Translations under genes and position numbers: made by a program
Shown here: positions 43,785-52,956 of the stretch, piece by piece
Layout: each line of letters starts with the position of its first letter
Numbering within the stretch: position 1 is the first letter of the stretch
Notes under the pieces: generated by a model
Seen by the model: the letters and a program-made list of their open reading frames with translations, nothing else
Told to the model about the DNA's origin: nothing
Databases searched by the model: none
Assembly (NCBI GenBank): GCA_016841605.1
Contig: JAENYV010000005.1
Coordinates: 8,103 to 72,102, forward strand
Reading direction: 5' to 3'
Length of the DNA stretch: 64,000 nt
Origin: Dethiobacter alkaliphilus
Lineage (GTDB): Bacteria > Bacillota > Dethiobacteria > DTU022 > UBA8154

Positions 43785-45170
43785 TCAATAAAAAAATAAA
43801 AGATTTTTGATATCTTTAATTTTACGTTTTAAATTATCATCATTTTTTAAATCAGCTACAATTTTTTTATGTGCATGAATAACCGTGGAATGGTCTTTGC
43901 CACCAAAATTTTCTCCTATTTTTAAAAGTGGAATATCTGTAAGCTCACGACATAAATACATAGCGATCTGTCTGGGAACAGCAATATTTTGTGTTCTTTT
44001 TTTGGACTTAATATCTTCTGTTTTTATATTAAAATAATTAGACGTTGTTAATATTATTTTATCTATTGATAAATTTTTATTTTTACCTGAAGAAAAGAAA
44101 TCTTTTAACACCTCCTCGGCAAGAGGAAGATTAATTTTTTTATCTTCAAGGGAGCTAAAAGCAATAATACGGATTAGAGCACCTTCTAATTCTCGAATAT
44201 TTGTTTGAATTTTTTCAGCAATGTATGAAAGGACTTCATCAGGTATAATAATTCCTTCATGGGAACTTTTTTTGCGTAAAATCGCAATTCTTGTTTCAAG
44301 ATCAGGGGGTTGAATATCTGTAATAAGGCCCCATTCAAAACGGGAACGAAGACGATCTTCCAATGTGGGAATTTCTTTAGGCGGACGATCACTGGAAATA
44401 ACAATTTGTTTATTATTTTCATGTAAAGCATTAAAAGTATGAAAAAACTCTTCTTGGGTCTGTTCTTTACCGGCAAGAAATTGAATATCGTCGATGAGAA
44501 GAACATCAATGTTTCTATATTTATTTCTAAATTCAACGGTTTTATTATCACGAATAGCATTAATAAAGTGATTGGTAAATTTTTCGGAAGAAAGATAAGC
44601 CACTTTTTCACTAATATTATTAGAGATTACATAATGCCCGATGGCATGCATAAGATGTGTTTTACCAAGACCTACACCTCCATATATAAATAATGGATTA
44701 TAAGCTTTAGAAGGAGATTCGGCAACAGCAAGAGAGGCAGCATGAGCCAACCTATTGCTACCGCCAATAACAAAACTATCAAAAGTATATCTAGGATTAA
44801 GCCATTTACAAATACTGGATAAATCTTTAATATCTACGGGATATTGTTTTGATAACTGATTAGTAAATTTAAAAGAAAAAATATCTTCGTTTTCTATTTC
44901 TTTGGTTTCAAGTTCGTTTTTTTGTGGAGTAACGAAATGAATTCTTAAAGAAATATCTCCGATTTTTTCTAATGCTTTGGAAATAATATTTTGGTAGTGA
45001 TTTTGAATCCAGCTTTTTGTAAATTCATTGGGAACTTCAACAATTAAATTTTCTCCTTTAAGAGAAATAGGACGTGTTGTTTTAAGCCATGTTTCAAAGC
45101 TTGCTTTACCAAGATTATTTTCCATTTCTGCTAGAAATGAACGCCAGATTTCTCCTAAAAACTCATCCAT
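43785..45170 (-). CDS. dnaA: Chromosomal replication initiator DnaA
   Basis: The 461-residue initiator binds oriC boxes and opens DNA. Domain I (1-85, [21 protein letters not shown]), a variable linker, AAA+ domain III (Walker [19 protein letters not shown]; Walker [20 protein letters not shown]) and domain IV with the box-recognition motif ([19 protein letters not shown], then [12 protein letters not shown]) are all seen. The start is ATG 45170 (GGAGGT about 11 nt upstream); the longer frame to 45227 would cross DnaA boxes. It is flanked by boxes on both sides and probably autoregulated through those at 45199-45242. Confidence 0.97.
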   Translation of the reverse strand: MDEFLGEIWRSFLAEMENNLGKASFETWLKTTRPISLKGENLIVEVPNEFTKSWIQNHYQNIISKALEKIGDISLRIHFVTPQKNELETKEIENEDIFSFKFTNQLSKQYPVDIKDLSSICKWLNPRYTFDSFVIGGSNRLAHAASLAVAESPSKAYNPLFIYGGVGLGKTHLMHAIGHYVISNNISEKVAYLSSEKFTNHFINAIRDNKTVEFRNKYRNIDVLLIDDIQFLAGKEQTQEEFFHTFNALHENNKQIVISSDRPPKEIPTLEDRLRSRFEWGLITDIQPPDLETRIAILRKKSSHEGIIIPDEVLSYIAEKIQTNIRELEGALIRIIAFSSLEDKKINLPLAEEVLKDFFSSGKNKNLSIDKIILTTSNYFNIKTEDIKSKKRTQNIAVPRQIAMYLCRELTDIPLLKIGENFGGKDHSTVIHAHKKIVADLKNDDNLKRKIKDIKNLLFFY

Positions 45171-45506
45171 GATAAAGATATACCTCCAAAAAAGAAAGTT
45201 ATTCACAATATGCAACAATTTATCCACAAAAAATGTGAATAACTTTTTGCATATTTTGGTATCAATGTTTTTTTATAGACAATTAATAATAACAAGAAAA
45301 ACTAAAGGCTGCAATAAAGAAAAAAAATGAAATGGAAATATTTTTTTTGAAATTATCTAAATAATATCAAAATCGATTAAAATTAAGCAATAAATTTTAA
45401 AATAAAAGTAAGCTATTGTTGACATCGATTTCAGTGATAAGTTATAATCAGAGCCAGAGTTTTACGTTATTTGGAAAGAAATTTTATAGAAAAGAGGTAA
45501 CAAATA
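45171..45506. other. oriC, upstream part with three DnaA boxes
   Basis: This is the divergent gap between dnaA (minus) and rpmH (plus). It has TTATTCACA (45199-45207), perfect TTATCCACA (45220-45228) and TGTGAATAA (45234-45242, inverted), start-to-start 21 and 14 bp. AT-rich DNA follows to ~45480. Replication forks are inferred to start here because gene orientation flips exactly at this point. Confidence 0.85.
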
Positions 45507-45641
45507 ATGAAAAGAACATACCAACCAAAAAAAAGAAAAAGAAAAAGAATTCATGGATTTAGGAAAAGAATGAGAACAATATCCGGAAGAAAAGTGATAA
45601 AACGTAGAAGAAGAAAGGAAAGAGCAAAATTATCCGCGTAA
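45507..45641 (+). CDS. rpmH: Ribosomal protein bL34
   Basis: The 44-residue, very basic protein starts [20 protein letters not shown] and ends [13 protein letters not shown], an unmistakable bL34. AGAGGT lies about 11 nt ahead of the ATG at 45507. It is the first gene of the plus-strand operon rpmH-rnpA-yidD-yidC-jag, immediately beside oriC. Confidence 0.98.
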   Translation: MKRTYQPKKRKRKRIHGFRKRMRTISGRKVIKRRRRKERAKLSA

Positions 45642-45645
45642 ATTT

Positions 45646-46023
45646 ATGAGAGTTAAGAATGGAGAATTTGAGAATAACAACGAAAAAAAAGTTGTAGTAG
45701 AACGTTTAAGAAAAAATATTCACTTTAAAAAAGTATATAGGCACGGAAAATCCCTGGCAACAAACAATATCGTTCTTTTTTTTAAAAAAAACGGAGATGA
45801 TAAAAACTACCTGGGAATATCGATTAATAAAAAAGTCGGAAATAGTGTGCAAAGACATCGCTTAAAACGAATATACAAAGAAGCTTTTAAAAAGATAAAG
45901 GGAAATATAGAAGAAGGTTATGATTTTATAATTGTAGCCAGAAGAGGCGCAGGACTGATTTCCTTTCATGAAGCGGTACAAGACCTATTGAAATTATTGT
46001 CCAGGGGAAAACTTTTAAGGTGA
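45646..46023 (+). CDS. rnpA: Ribonuclease P protein component
   Basis: The 125-residue protein binds the P RNA to mature tRNA 5' ends. The RNR motif is in [20 protein letters not shown] (about 66-85), and FIIVARRGA follows. The N-terminal ~20 residues are an extension; an internal start is possible. It begins 4 bp after rpmH and its stop overlaps the yidD GTG start. Confidence 0.97.
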   Translation: MRVKNGEFENNNEKKVVVERLRKNIHFKKVYRHGKSLATNNIVLFFKKNGDDKNYLGISINKKVGNSVQRHRLKRIYKEAFKKIKGNIEEGYDFIIVARRGAGLISFHEAVQDLLKLLSRGKLLR

Positions 46024-46268
46024 AAATACTAATTTTAATTATTTTAAAAGCTTACAGAAACTTTATATCTCCTTTATTTCCTCCAAGATGTCGCTTTTAT
46101 CCTTCATGTTCACAATATTGTATTGAAGCAATCGAAGTATATGGGCTTGTAAAAGGTTTTAATTTTGCAATCAAACGGCTTTTGAAATGTCATCCTTTAA
46201 ATCCTGGAGGATATGATCCTCTTCCAGAAAGTAAACAAGCTACTAGAAAAAACCGACAAAGACATTAA
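46020..46268 (+). CDS. yidD: Membrane protein insertion efficiency factor YidD
   Basis: The 82-residue protein starts at GTG 46020, overlapping the rnpA stop by 4 bp. The family signature is complete: an amphipathic N-terminal helix, [20 protein letters not shown] (three Cys) and [16 protein letters not shown]. It aids YidC-dependent insertion and sits directly ahead of yidC. Confidence 0.97.
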   Translation: MKILILIILKAYRNFISPLFPPRCRFYPSCSQYCIEAIEVYGLVKGFNFAIKRLLKCHPLNPGGYDPLPESKQATRKNRQRH

Positions 46269-46321
46269 TATTTTTGTCCTTTGTTTAAGTATAGTAAATT
46301 TAAAAAAAAGAGGCTTAAAAA

Positions 46322-47188
46322 ATGATCCAGGCATTGGCTGGTTATATTAACATAGTTCTTAGTTTTTTTTATACCCTGTTTAATAATTATGGAATTGCAA
46401 TTATATTGTTAACAGCGCTTGTAAATTTAATTACATTTCCATTAACAAGAAAACAACTTCAGGCTTCGCAGAAAATGCAGGATATACAACCTGAGTTACG
46501 AAAAATTCAAGAGAAGTATAAAAATGACAAAGAAAAATCCAACCAGGCAACAATGGAATTTATGAAGGATAATAAAGTAAATCCTTTGGGGGGATGTCTT
46601 CCTCTATTAATACAGTTTCCAATTATTATTGCTGTTTTTCAATTATTAAAACAACCTGAAATGATTAGCCAAACTGTTCCTAATTTTAGTCCTTTATTTT
46701 TATTTTGGGATTTAACAAAGGCTGATCCTTTTTATATTTTGCCTATTATGGCTGCAGCAGCAACTTTTTTTCATCAGCGTTTAGTAATTACAGATCCAAA
46801 GCAGAAATTAATGTTGTATATTTTTCCAGTTATGATTTTAGTAATAAGTATAAACTTTCCTTCAGGATTAATTCTTTATTGGTTTACAAATTCATTATTC
46901 TCTGTTGGAAATCATTATCTTATGAAAAAAAACAACACAAATATACTTAAGTCTGCAGATAATAACAAAGAAAAAGAAACAAAGAATGTTAAAAAAGAAA
47001 ATGAAGAGAAAAAAAATGTAGAAAATAGTATAGAAAAAATAAACAAAAATTTAGAACCTAAAAATGTAAAAGAAGAGAAATTTAGAAAAAAGGAATCAGA
47101 AAAAAAGAATAAAGGAACAGGAAACAAAAAAAATTTAAAAAAGAAAGCTACAAAGGGGAAAAAGAAAGGGGTTGGAAAAGCTAAATGA
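46322..47188 (+). CDS. yidC: Membrane protein insertase YidC/Oxa1 (SpoIIIJ-like)
   Basis: The 288-residue protein has five hydrophobic segments in the YidC1 layout: an N-terminal helix (10-35), a cytosolic hairpin rich in charge (45-85), FPIIIAVFQLLKQPEM (about 98-113), two helices around 135-155 and 160-178, and FPSGLILYWFTNSLFSV (about 180-196). There is no lipobox at the N-terminus. The tail (200-288) is strongly Lys-rich, as needed for ribosome contact. Its stop overlaps the jag start (ATGA). Confidence 0.96.
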   Translation: MIQALAGYINIVLSFFYTLFNNYGIAIILLTALVNLITFPLTRKQLQASQKMQDIQPELRKIQEKYKNDKEKSNQATMEFMKDNKVNPLGGCLPLLIQFPIIIAVFQLLKQPEMISQTVPNFSPLFLFWDLTKADPFYILPIMAAAATFFHQRLVITDPKQKLMLYIFPVMILVISINFPSGLILYWFTNSLFSVGNHYLMKKNNTNILKSADNNKEKETKNVKKENEEKKNVENSIEKINKNLEPKNVKEEKFRKKESEKKNKGTGNKKNLKKKATKGKKKGVGKAK

Positions 47189-47808
47189 CATCAGTAGAAG
47201 TTAGCGCTAAAACAGTTGATGAAGCGCTTACTGAAGGTATAAAAATGCTGGGTGTAAAAAAGACAAATGTAAAAGTTGAAATTATAAGTGAACCGGCTCA
47301 GGGATTTTTAAAATTACTAAGTTCAAGAACTGCAAAAGTAAAAGTAAGTATTTTAAAAGAACCTGGTGAATATATGAGGGATTTTGTAAGTGAACTTTTG
47401 AATATTATCGGATTAAAAGGGGAAGTAATTATTAGCAAAGAAGATGATGAAAATATTTGTCTGGAGATCAAAGGTGAAAAGTTGGGACTTCTTATTGGGA
47501 AACATGGTAACACATTAAATGATCTACAATATTTAGCGAATGTATTATTGCACAGGCAATTTGAAACAATAAAGAGAAGAGTTATTATTGATATTGAAAA
47601 TTATAGACATAAAAGAAAAAGAACACTGGAACAACTTGCTCAAAATCTTGCTTTTAAAGCTCTTAAAATGAAAAAAGAAATTAATCTGGAGCCAATGAGC
47701 CCTAATGAACGGAGAATTATTCATTTGGCATTAAAGAGTAATAGAGATGTGATAACTTACAGTAAAGGAGAAGAACCATACCGGAAAGTAATTATATCTC
47801 CGAGATAA
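47185..47808 (+). CDS. jag: RNA-binding protein KhpB/Jag
   Basis: The 207-residue protein has an N-terminal Jag_N domain (1-50; VEVSAKTVDEALTEGIKMLG), a KH domain (about 75-150; GLLIGKHGNTLNDLQYLAN) and an R3H domain (about 150-207; MSPNERRIIHLAL, then KVIISPR). It is in the usual spot after yidC, coupled by a 4-bp overlap. In other Firmicutes it forms an RNA-binding pair with KhpA affecting cell division. Confidence 0.96.
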   Translation: MTSVEVSAKTVDEALTEGIKMLGVKKTNVKVEIISEPAQGFLKLLSSRTAKVKVSILKEPGEYMRDFVSELLNIIGLKGEVIISKEDDENICLEIKGEKLGLLIGKHGNTLNDLQYLANVLLHRQFETIKRRVIIDIENYRHKRKRTLEQLAQNLAFKALKMKKEINLEPMSPNERRIIHLALKSNRDVITYSKGEEPYRKVIISPR

Positions 47809-47815
47809 AGAAAAC

Positions 47816-47846
47816 AACCGTCTTGGCTCTTCAAGGTCAGACGGTT
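47816..47846 (+). terminator. Terminator of the rpmH-jag operon
   Basis: AACCGTCT pairs with AGACGGTT over 8 bp and is followed by TTATTTTGTT. It is 8 bp past the jag stop. Confidence 0.85.
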
Positions 47847-47864
47847 TTATTTTGTTAGATAAAA

Positions 47865-47880
47865 TATTTCCCGGAAAATA
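47865..47880 (+). promoter_or_regulatory. Candidate Noc-binding site
   Basis: TATTTCCCGGAAAATA matches 15 of 16 positions of the Noc-binding palindrome TATTTCCCGGGAAATA known from Bacillus. It lies in an intergenic gap, between the jag terminator and mnmE, about 2.4 kb from the noc gene. Confidence 0.6.
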
Positions 47881-47916
47881 ATTTTTCTAAATATGGAGGG
47901 ATAATAATTAATTAAC

Positions 47917-49332
47917 ATGGAGTGTGATACGATTGCAGCACTTTCTACCCCCCCTGGAGAGGGAGGAATTGGTATTGTAAGAATTAGTGGTCCGGATTCT
48001 TTAAAAATTGCTTTAAAAATATTTAAGCCAAAAAAAAATATTGAAGAACGACAATATGCATTAAATCCGCGACATCTTACTTATGGTCATATATATGATG
48101 AAAAAAAAAATATTATAGATGAAGTTTTAATTTGCTATATGCCTTCTCCATATACTTACACAAGAGAGGATATTGTAGAGATTAATGCCCACGGAGGAGC
48201 TATCTTATTAAAAACAATTCTAAATCTTTTAATTAGCAAAGGGGCAAGACTGGCTGAGCCCGGAGAATTTACTAAAAGGGCATATCTTAATGGTCGTATA
48301 GACCTTATTCAGGCGGAAAGTATTTTATCAATTATTAGTGCGAACAGTCTTCAAGCACTAAAGAGTGCTCAGAATAATTTAAATGGTTTACTCTCAGAAG
48401 AAATACAAAAAATTATAATAGAATTGAATAATATTTTAAGTGAAATTGAAGCTGGTTTAGATTTCATTTCTGATGATTTAGAAGATGAAGTTGAAACTTA
48501 TGAAAAGCTTCGGGAGAGAGTTAAAAGTATTACTTATATTACGGATCAATTACAGGAAAAAAGTCGGAGAGGTAGAATATTACAGGATGGCTTAAAAACT
48601 GTGATTGTTGGAAGACCAAATGTTGGAAAATCTTCTCTTTATAATTACTTTATTGGAGAAGAAAGGGCTATAGTTACGGAATTCCCTGGGACAACAAGAG
48701 ACTTACTTATTGAAAACATTAACATAAAAGGTATTCAGCTAAAAATTATTGATACGGCTGGAATTCACAAAAAAGGTGAAAAAGACCCGATAGAAAAGAT
48801 TGGTATGAACTATTCAAAAAAAGCTATTCAAGAAGCAGATTTAGTTCTTTTTATTTTAGACGCTTCGTTTGGTATTACGAACGAAGATATTTGGATTTAT
48901 AAAAATTTGCTTCTTGAAAAAAAGGATGAACTAATAATTATTGCTAATAAAATTGATATTGGTGATATAATTAACAACAAGGATATTAATAACATTTTCG
49001 AGAATGACGGTTTAATAAAAATATCTATAAAAAATAAAACTGGATTATTAAAATTAGAGAATAAAATTGAAAAATATGTTTATTCTGGTGAGAACTTCGT
49101 TGAAAGTTTTAATGAAAGTTTATTAGTACTTCAATTAAGACAAGAGGACTTAATTTCAAGGGCAAATAAATTTTTAACAAATGCTTCTAATGCAATGAAA
49201 GAGAATATTCCTCTTGATCTTATAGTTATTGATTTAAGAATAGCGAGAAACATTTTTTTAGAATTAATAGGAGAAAATATTCAAGAAGATATTCTTGACG
49301 ATATTTTTGGGCGTTTTTGTATCGGAAAATAA
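47917..49332 (+). CDS. mnmE: tRNA modification GTPase MnmE
   Basis: The 471-residue enzyme works with MnmG to modify wobble U34. Seen are the folate-binding N-terminus (IAALSTPPGEGGIGIVRISG), the GTPase motifs GRPNVGKSSLYN, FPGTTRDL, DTAGIHK and NKID, and the C-terminal FCIGK with the catalytic Cys. GGAGGG lies 16 nt ahead, a longer distance than usual. It precedes rsmG by 20 bp; mnmG is not seen, although it usually lies between them. Confidence 0.97.
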   Translation: MECDTIAALSTPPGEGGIGIVRISGPDSLKIALKIFKPKKNIEERQYALNPRHLTYGHIYDEKKNIIDEVLICYMPSPYTYTREDIVEINAHGGAILLKTILNLLISKGARLAEPGEFTKRAYLNGRIDLIQAESILSIISANSLQALKSAQNNLNGLLSEEIQKIIIELNNILSEIEAGLDFISDDLEDEVETYEKLRERVKSITYITDQLQEKSRRGRILQDGLKTVIVGRPNVGKSSLYNYFIGEERAIVTEFPGTTRDLLIENINIKGIQLKIIDTAGIHKKGEKDPIEKIGMNYSKKAIQEADLVLFILDASFGITNEDIWIYKNLLLEKKDELIIIANKIDIGDIINNKDINNIFENDGLIKISIKNKTGLLKLENKIEKYVYSGENFVESFNESLLVLQLRQEDLISRANKFLTNASNAMKENIPLDLIVIDLRIARNIFLELIGENIQEDILDDIFGRFCIGK

Positions 49333-49352
49333 TTATTTAATATAAGGTAAAC

Positions 49353-50093
49353 ATGGATATTGATAAAATTATTAAAGAAGCTGAATTATGGAATATTAAA
49401 CTGTTAAAAAGACAAGCGCTACTTATACAGAAATACTTTGATATATTACTTTATTACAATAAAAAATTTAATCTTACAAGAATTACCGAACCACAAAAAG
49501 TTTTAGAAGAACTTTTTTTTGATTCTTATGCCGGTTTTTTTAATGGATTGAGCAAACCTGGAAACGAACTTTTAGATCTCGGAACAGGAGCAGGTTTTCC
49601 CGGATTACCAATCAAAATTTACATGCCTGATATTAAATTATATCTTTTGGATTCAAAACGAAAAAAAATATTATTTTTACAAAAAGTTGTAGAAAAACTT
49701 GATTTGGAAAATGTTTTTTTTATATACAATCGTGCTGAAGATTATGGTCGTGGAGACGGACGAGAAAAAAATTTATGGGTTACTGCACGAGCTTTTGCAC
49801 CTTTAAATATAGCAGCAGAAATTGCATTGCCAATGTTACAAATAGGAGGATATTTTTGGGCTTTTAAAGGACCTGATTTTAAAAAAGAACTGAAAGATGC
49901 TGAAGAAATTATTAAAAGATGTGGAGGAAGCCTGGAGAATATTATTAATTATACTTTACCTCATGCAAAAAAAGAAAGATCTTTGATTGTAATTAAAAAA
50001 GTAATTGAGTCGGAGAATCGTTTTCCACGCAAAGCAGGAATTCTACAAAAAAGACCTTTTAATTCTAAAAATACAACAGAATATGACAAATAG
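49353..50093 (+). CDS. rsmG: 16S rRNA m7G527 methyltransferase RsmG
   Basis: The 246-residue Rossmann methyltransferase has the SAM loop LLDLGTGAGFPGLPIKI (about 75) and YLLDSKRKKILFLQKV. The segment VTARAFAPL and ending are typical. It lies between mnmE and noc. The tail (about 230-246) is an extra basic piece. Confidence 0.96.
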   Translation: MDIDKIIKEAELWNIKLLKRQALLIQKYFDILLYYNKKFNLTRITEPQKVLEELFFDSYAGFFNGLSKPGNELLDLGTGAGFPGLPIKIYMPDIKLYLLDSKRKKILFLQKVVEKLDLENVFFIYNRAEDYGRGDGREKNLWVTARAFAPLNIAAEIALPMLQIGGYFWAFKGPDFKKELKDAEEIIKRCGGSLENIINYTLPHAKKERSLIVIKKVIESENRFPRKAGILQKRPFNSKNTTEYDK

Positions 50094-50232
50094 AAAACTA
50101 AAATTAATTTTATAAATATTTTCTAACGATTTAAGGAAGAAGGAAATTTTTATTAAATATTGAAATATATTTTATATAATGTTTTTATGTATTTATCTAT
50201 CTAAAAAAAAGATAAGCGATGTGATGTAAAAA

Positions 50233-51072
50233 ATGAAAGAACACTGGGGAAGGATATGGGGGAATAGGGATGAACACAAAGAAAAAGATCCTGAACAAAT
50301 TATAAACGTTCCTATTTCAAGTATTGTTTCAAATCCATACCAGCCCAGAAAACAATTTGAAAAAGAAAAGATTGAAGAGTTAGCACAGTCAATTAATACA
50401 TATGGATTATTACAACCGATAATTTTAAAAAAAATAGAAAACGGATATCAAATTGCTGCGGGAGAAAGACGATTTCTTGCTTGCTCTTTTTTAGGATGGA
50501 AAGAAATACCGGCAATTATACGTGAGTATCATGATAGTACTTTAGCTGCCGTAGCAATGATTGAAAATTTACAAAGGGAAGATTTAAACTTTGTTGAAGA
50601 AGCTCAAGGTTATAAACGTCTTATTAATGAATTTAATTTAACACAAGAAGTTCTTGCACAAAGGCTCGGGAAAAGTCAGTCTACAATTGCTAATAAAATT
50701 AGAATTCTAAAGTTACCGGATGAAATAATTTATAATTTAAAAAAGGGAAAGCTTTCGGAAAGACATGCAAGATCATTACTACGCTTGGACTCACTTGAAA
50801 AGCAAAAACAAGCTTTAAAAATTATGATGGATCTTGAGTTAAATGTTAAGGAAGCTGATGCATTAGTAGAAAAGTTTGTAAATGAAGGACTTCAAAAAAA
50901 GAAAAAGATAAAAAGTTTAAAAAAAGTAGTAATAAAAGATATGAGAATTTTTTTAAATACTATCAGACAAGCTATTCAAATTATTGAAAAAGCTGGTTTG
51001 TTTCCTGAAGTTGAAGAAATAGACGGGGATGGTTACTGGGAAGTTCGAATAAAATTACCCAAAAAAGAATAG
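50233..51072 (+). CDS. noc: Nucleoid occlusion protein Noc (ParB family)
   Basis: The 279-residue protein opens with MKEHWGRIWG, a short amphipathic helix-like start as in Bacillus Noc, which tethers Noc-DNA to the membrane. A ParB/CTPase fold follows (IINVPISSIVSNPYQPR, GERRFLACSFLGW, the ENLQREDLNFVEEA box), then the helix-turn-helix (LTQEVLAQRLGKSQSTIAN) and a C-terminal dimer domain. Noc keeps division away from the chromosome. It sits between rsmG and parA. A near-perfect Noc site lies at 47865-47880. Confidence 0.92.
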   Translation: MKEHWGRIWGNRDEHKEKDPEQIINVPISSIVSNPYQPRKQFEKEKIEELAQSINTYGLLQPIILKKIENGYQIAAGERRFLACSFLGWKEIPAIIREYHDSTLAAVAMIENLQREDLNFVEEAQGYKRLINEFNLTQEVLAQRLGKSQSTIANKIRILKLPDEIIYNLKKGKLSERHARSLLRLDSLEKQKQALKIMMDLELNVKEADALVEKFVNEGLQKKKKIKSLKKVVIKDMRIFLNTIRQAIQIIEKAGLFPEVEEIDGDGYWEVRIKLPKKE

Positions 51073-51095
51073 ATTATTATGAATATATCGAAAAT

Positions 51096-51119
51096 AGACC
51101 TATAGAGGTCTTTTTTTTT
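51096..51119 (+). terminator. Terminator of noc
   Basis: AGACCT and AGGTCT (6 bp, loop ATAG) are followed by eight T residues. It is a canonical intrinsic terminator 23 bp past the noc stop. Confidence 0.9.
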
Positions 51120-51256
51120 AATAAGAATCTAAAGATTTACTAAACAATTATATACAGCATTATTTACTTTTACCAAGGAAGGAACTGGGTTCTTTTTCTC
51201 GAATATATATTAAGCTTTTATAAATGTATATGTAAGCAAAACAGAGGTGAATTGAT

Positions 51257-52015
51257 TTGAAAGGGGTTATCGCAATAACGAACCAAAAAGGCGGTGTTGG
51301 AAAAACAACAACAGCTGTTAATTTAAGCGCTTGCCTTGCTGCTTTAGAAAATAAAGTCTTACTTTTGGATATTGATCCTCAAGGAAATGCAACGAGTGGA
51401 ATAGGTATAGATAAACAAAACATAAAACACTGTATTTATGATGCTTTAATAAATGATGTTCCTGCTGAAAAAATTATTTATAAAAGTTCGATTAATAATT
51501 TAGATGTTATTCCGGCTACAATTCAATTGGCAGGCGCGGAAATTGAATTGGTTCCAACATTGTCAAGGGAGGTACGTTTAAAAAAAGTTATCGAAAGTTT
51601 TCGTTATAAATACGATTATATAATTATTGATTGTCCTCCATCTCTAGGACTATTAACATTAAACGCTTTAACGGCTGCAGATATTGTCTTAGTGCCTATA
51701 CAATGCGAATATTATGCTCTTGAAGGACTCGGACAATTAGTTAATACAATTAACCTTGTAAAAAAACATCTTAATAGTAAACTTCAAATACGTGGTGTTG
51801 TTTTGACAATGTATGATAGCAGAACTAATTTATCACCTCAAGTTGCTGAGGAAGTAAGAAAATTTTTTGGAGAAATTGTTTTTAAATCTGTAATTCCAAG
51901 AAATGTACGTTTAAGTGAAGCACCAAGCTATGGAGAATCTATAATTACATACGATCCGCGAAGTAAAGGGGCGGAAGTTTATAAATTATTAGCTAAGGAG
52001 GTGCTCAAAAGATGA
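51257..52015 (+). CDS. parA: Chromosome partitioning ATPase ParA/Soj
   Basis: The 252-residue deviant-Walker ATPase has KGGVGKTTTAVNLSA (8-22), the switch region IDPQGNATSG and the Walker B IIIDCPPSLGLLTLNAL. It is the short chromosomal type without an N-terminal helix-turn-helix. It acts with ParB and parS to separate origins and also influences DnaA. Its stop overlaps the parB start by 4 bp. Confidence 0.98.
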   Translation: MKGVIAITNQKGGVGKTTTAVNLSACLAALENKVLLLDIDPQGNATSGIGIDKQNIKHCIYDALINDVPAEKIIYKSSINNLDVIPATIQLAGAEIELVPTLSREVRLKKVIESFRYKYDYIIIDCPPSLGLLTLNALTAADIVLVPIQCEYYALEGLGQLVNTINLVKKHLNSKLQIRGVVLTMYDSRTNLSPQVAEEVRKFFGEIVFKSVIPRNVRLSEAPSYGESIITYDPRSKGAEVYKLLAKEVLKR

Positions 52016-52902
52016 ATAAAAAGCGGCTGGGGAAAGGACTTGGTGCTTTAATTCCTGAAATGAGCACCAACAATGAAACTTCGGTTTTTGAAGGTAGAAA
52101 AGTTGTAGAACTTCCCCTTGAAAAAATTCGGCCAAATCCAAAACAGCCGCGACAAGAATTTAATCAACAAAAATTACTGAATATGGCCCAAACAATGTTA
52201 GAATACGGTATTATACAACCAATTTTGGTAGTAGAAGATGAAAATAAAAATTATATTATTATTGCCGGTGAAAGACGCTTTAGAGCTGCACAGCTTGCCG
52301 GTTTGAAAACGATTTCCGCTGAAATTAAAGAATATAAAAAAGATCAATATATGGAAATAGCTCTTATTGAAAATTTACAAAGAGAGGACTTAAACCCAAT
52401 TGAAGAAGCAATTGCTTATCAAAGATTAATCGAAGAATTTAAATTAACACAAGATGAAGTAGCAAAAAGACTAGGTCGTAGTCGTTCTTCTATTGCTAAC
52501 GCTATGAGACTTTTATCTTTACCTGATGATATAAAAAGAGAAATTACTTTAGGAAAACTGACTCCAGGACAGGTACGACCATTACTATCTTTAAAAACTG
52601 AAATCGAACAAAAAGAATATGCTAACAAAATTATTGATGAAAAATTAACAGCACGTCAAGTTGAAAAAATTGTTCAATATAATAGAGACGAAACTGAAAA
52701 AAATATTAATGGAAAAAAAATACAAGATCGAAAAGAAAAAAGAAGTGAATTATCTATTATTAAAGATATGGAAGACAAATTACGTAAAAAATTTGGAACA
52801 AAGGTATTAATTAAGTCCGGTAATAAAGAAGGAAAAGTTGAGTTTTCTTTTTATGATGATGATGATCTGAATAGATTATTACAAATATTTTTAAACCGGT
52901 AA
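52012..52902 (+). CDS. parB: Chromosome partitioning protein ParB/Spo0J
   Basis: The 296-residue CTPase-type DNA clamp opens with MNKKRLGKGLGALIPE, the ParA-contact peptide. VELPLEKIRPNPKQPRQEFN, GERRFRAAQLAGL, ENLQREDLNPIEEA and the helix-turn-helix LTQDEVAKRLGRSRSSIANAM follow, then a C-terminal dimer domain. It loads at parS, which lies one base after its stop, and recruits SMC. It is coupled to parA by an ATGA overlap. Confidence 0.98.
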   Translation: MNKKRLGKGLGALIPEMSTNNETSVFEGRKVVELPLEKIRPNPKQPRQEFNQQKLLNMAQTMLEYGIIQPILVVEDENKNYIIIAGERRFRAAQLAGLKTISAEIKEYKKDQYMEIALIENLQREDLNPIEEAIAYQRLIEEFKLTQDEVAKRLGRSRSSIANAMRLLSLPDDIKREITLGKLTPGQVRPLLSLKTEIEQKEYANKIIDEKLTARQVEKIVQYNRDETEKNINGKKIQDRKEKRSELSIIKDMEDKLRKKFGTKVLIKSGNKEGKVEFSFYDDDDLNRLLQIFLNR

Positions 52903-52903
52903 A

Positions 52904-52919
52904 TGTTTCACGTGAAACA
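52904..52919 (+). promoter_or_regulatory. Perfect parS site
   Basis: TGTTTCACGTGAAACA is an exact copy of the bacterial parS palindrome. It lies between parB and the M23 peptidase gene, about 7.7 kb from the DnaA boxes. It is the nucleation site for ParB/Spo0J. Confidence 0.97.
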
Positions 52920-52956
52920 TTTAGAAGTTACCGTTTTCTTAGGAGGTATTTATATT

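Noticed and set aside
46915-47127. Minus-strand Phe/Ser-rich hydrophobic frame
   Set aside because: It is the reverse of the Lys-rich YidC tail; composition explains it.
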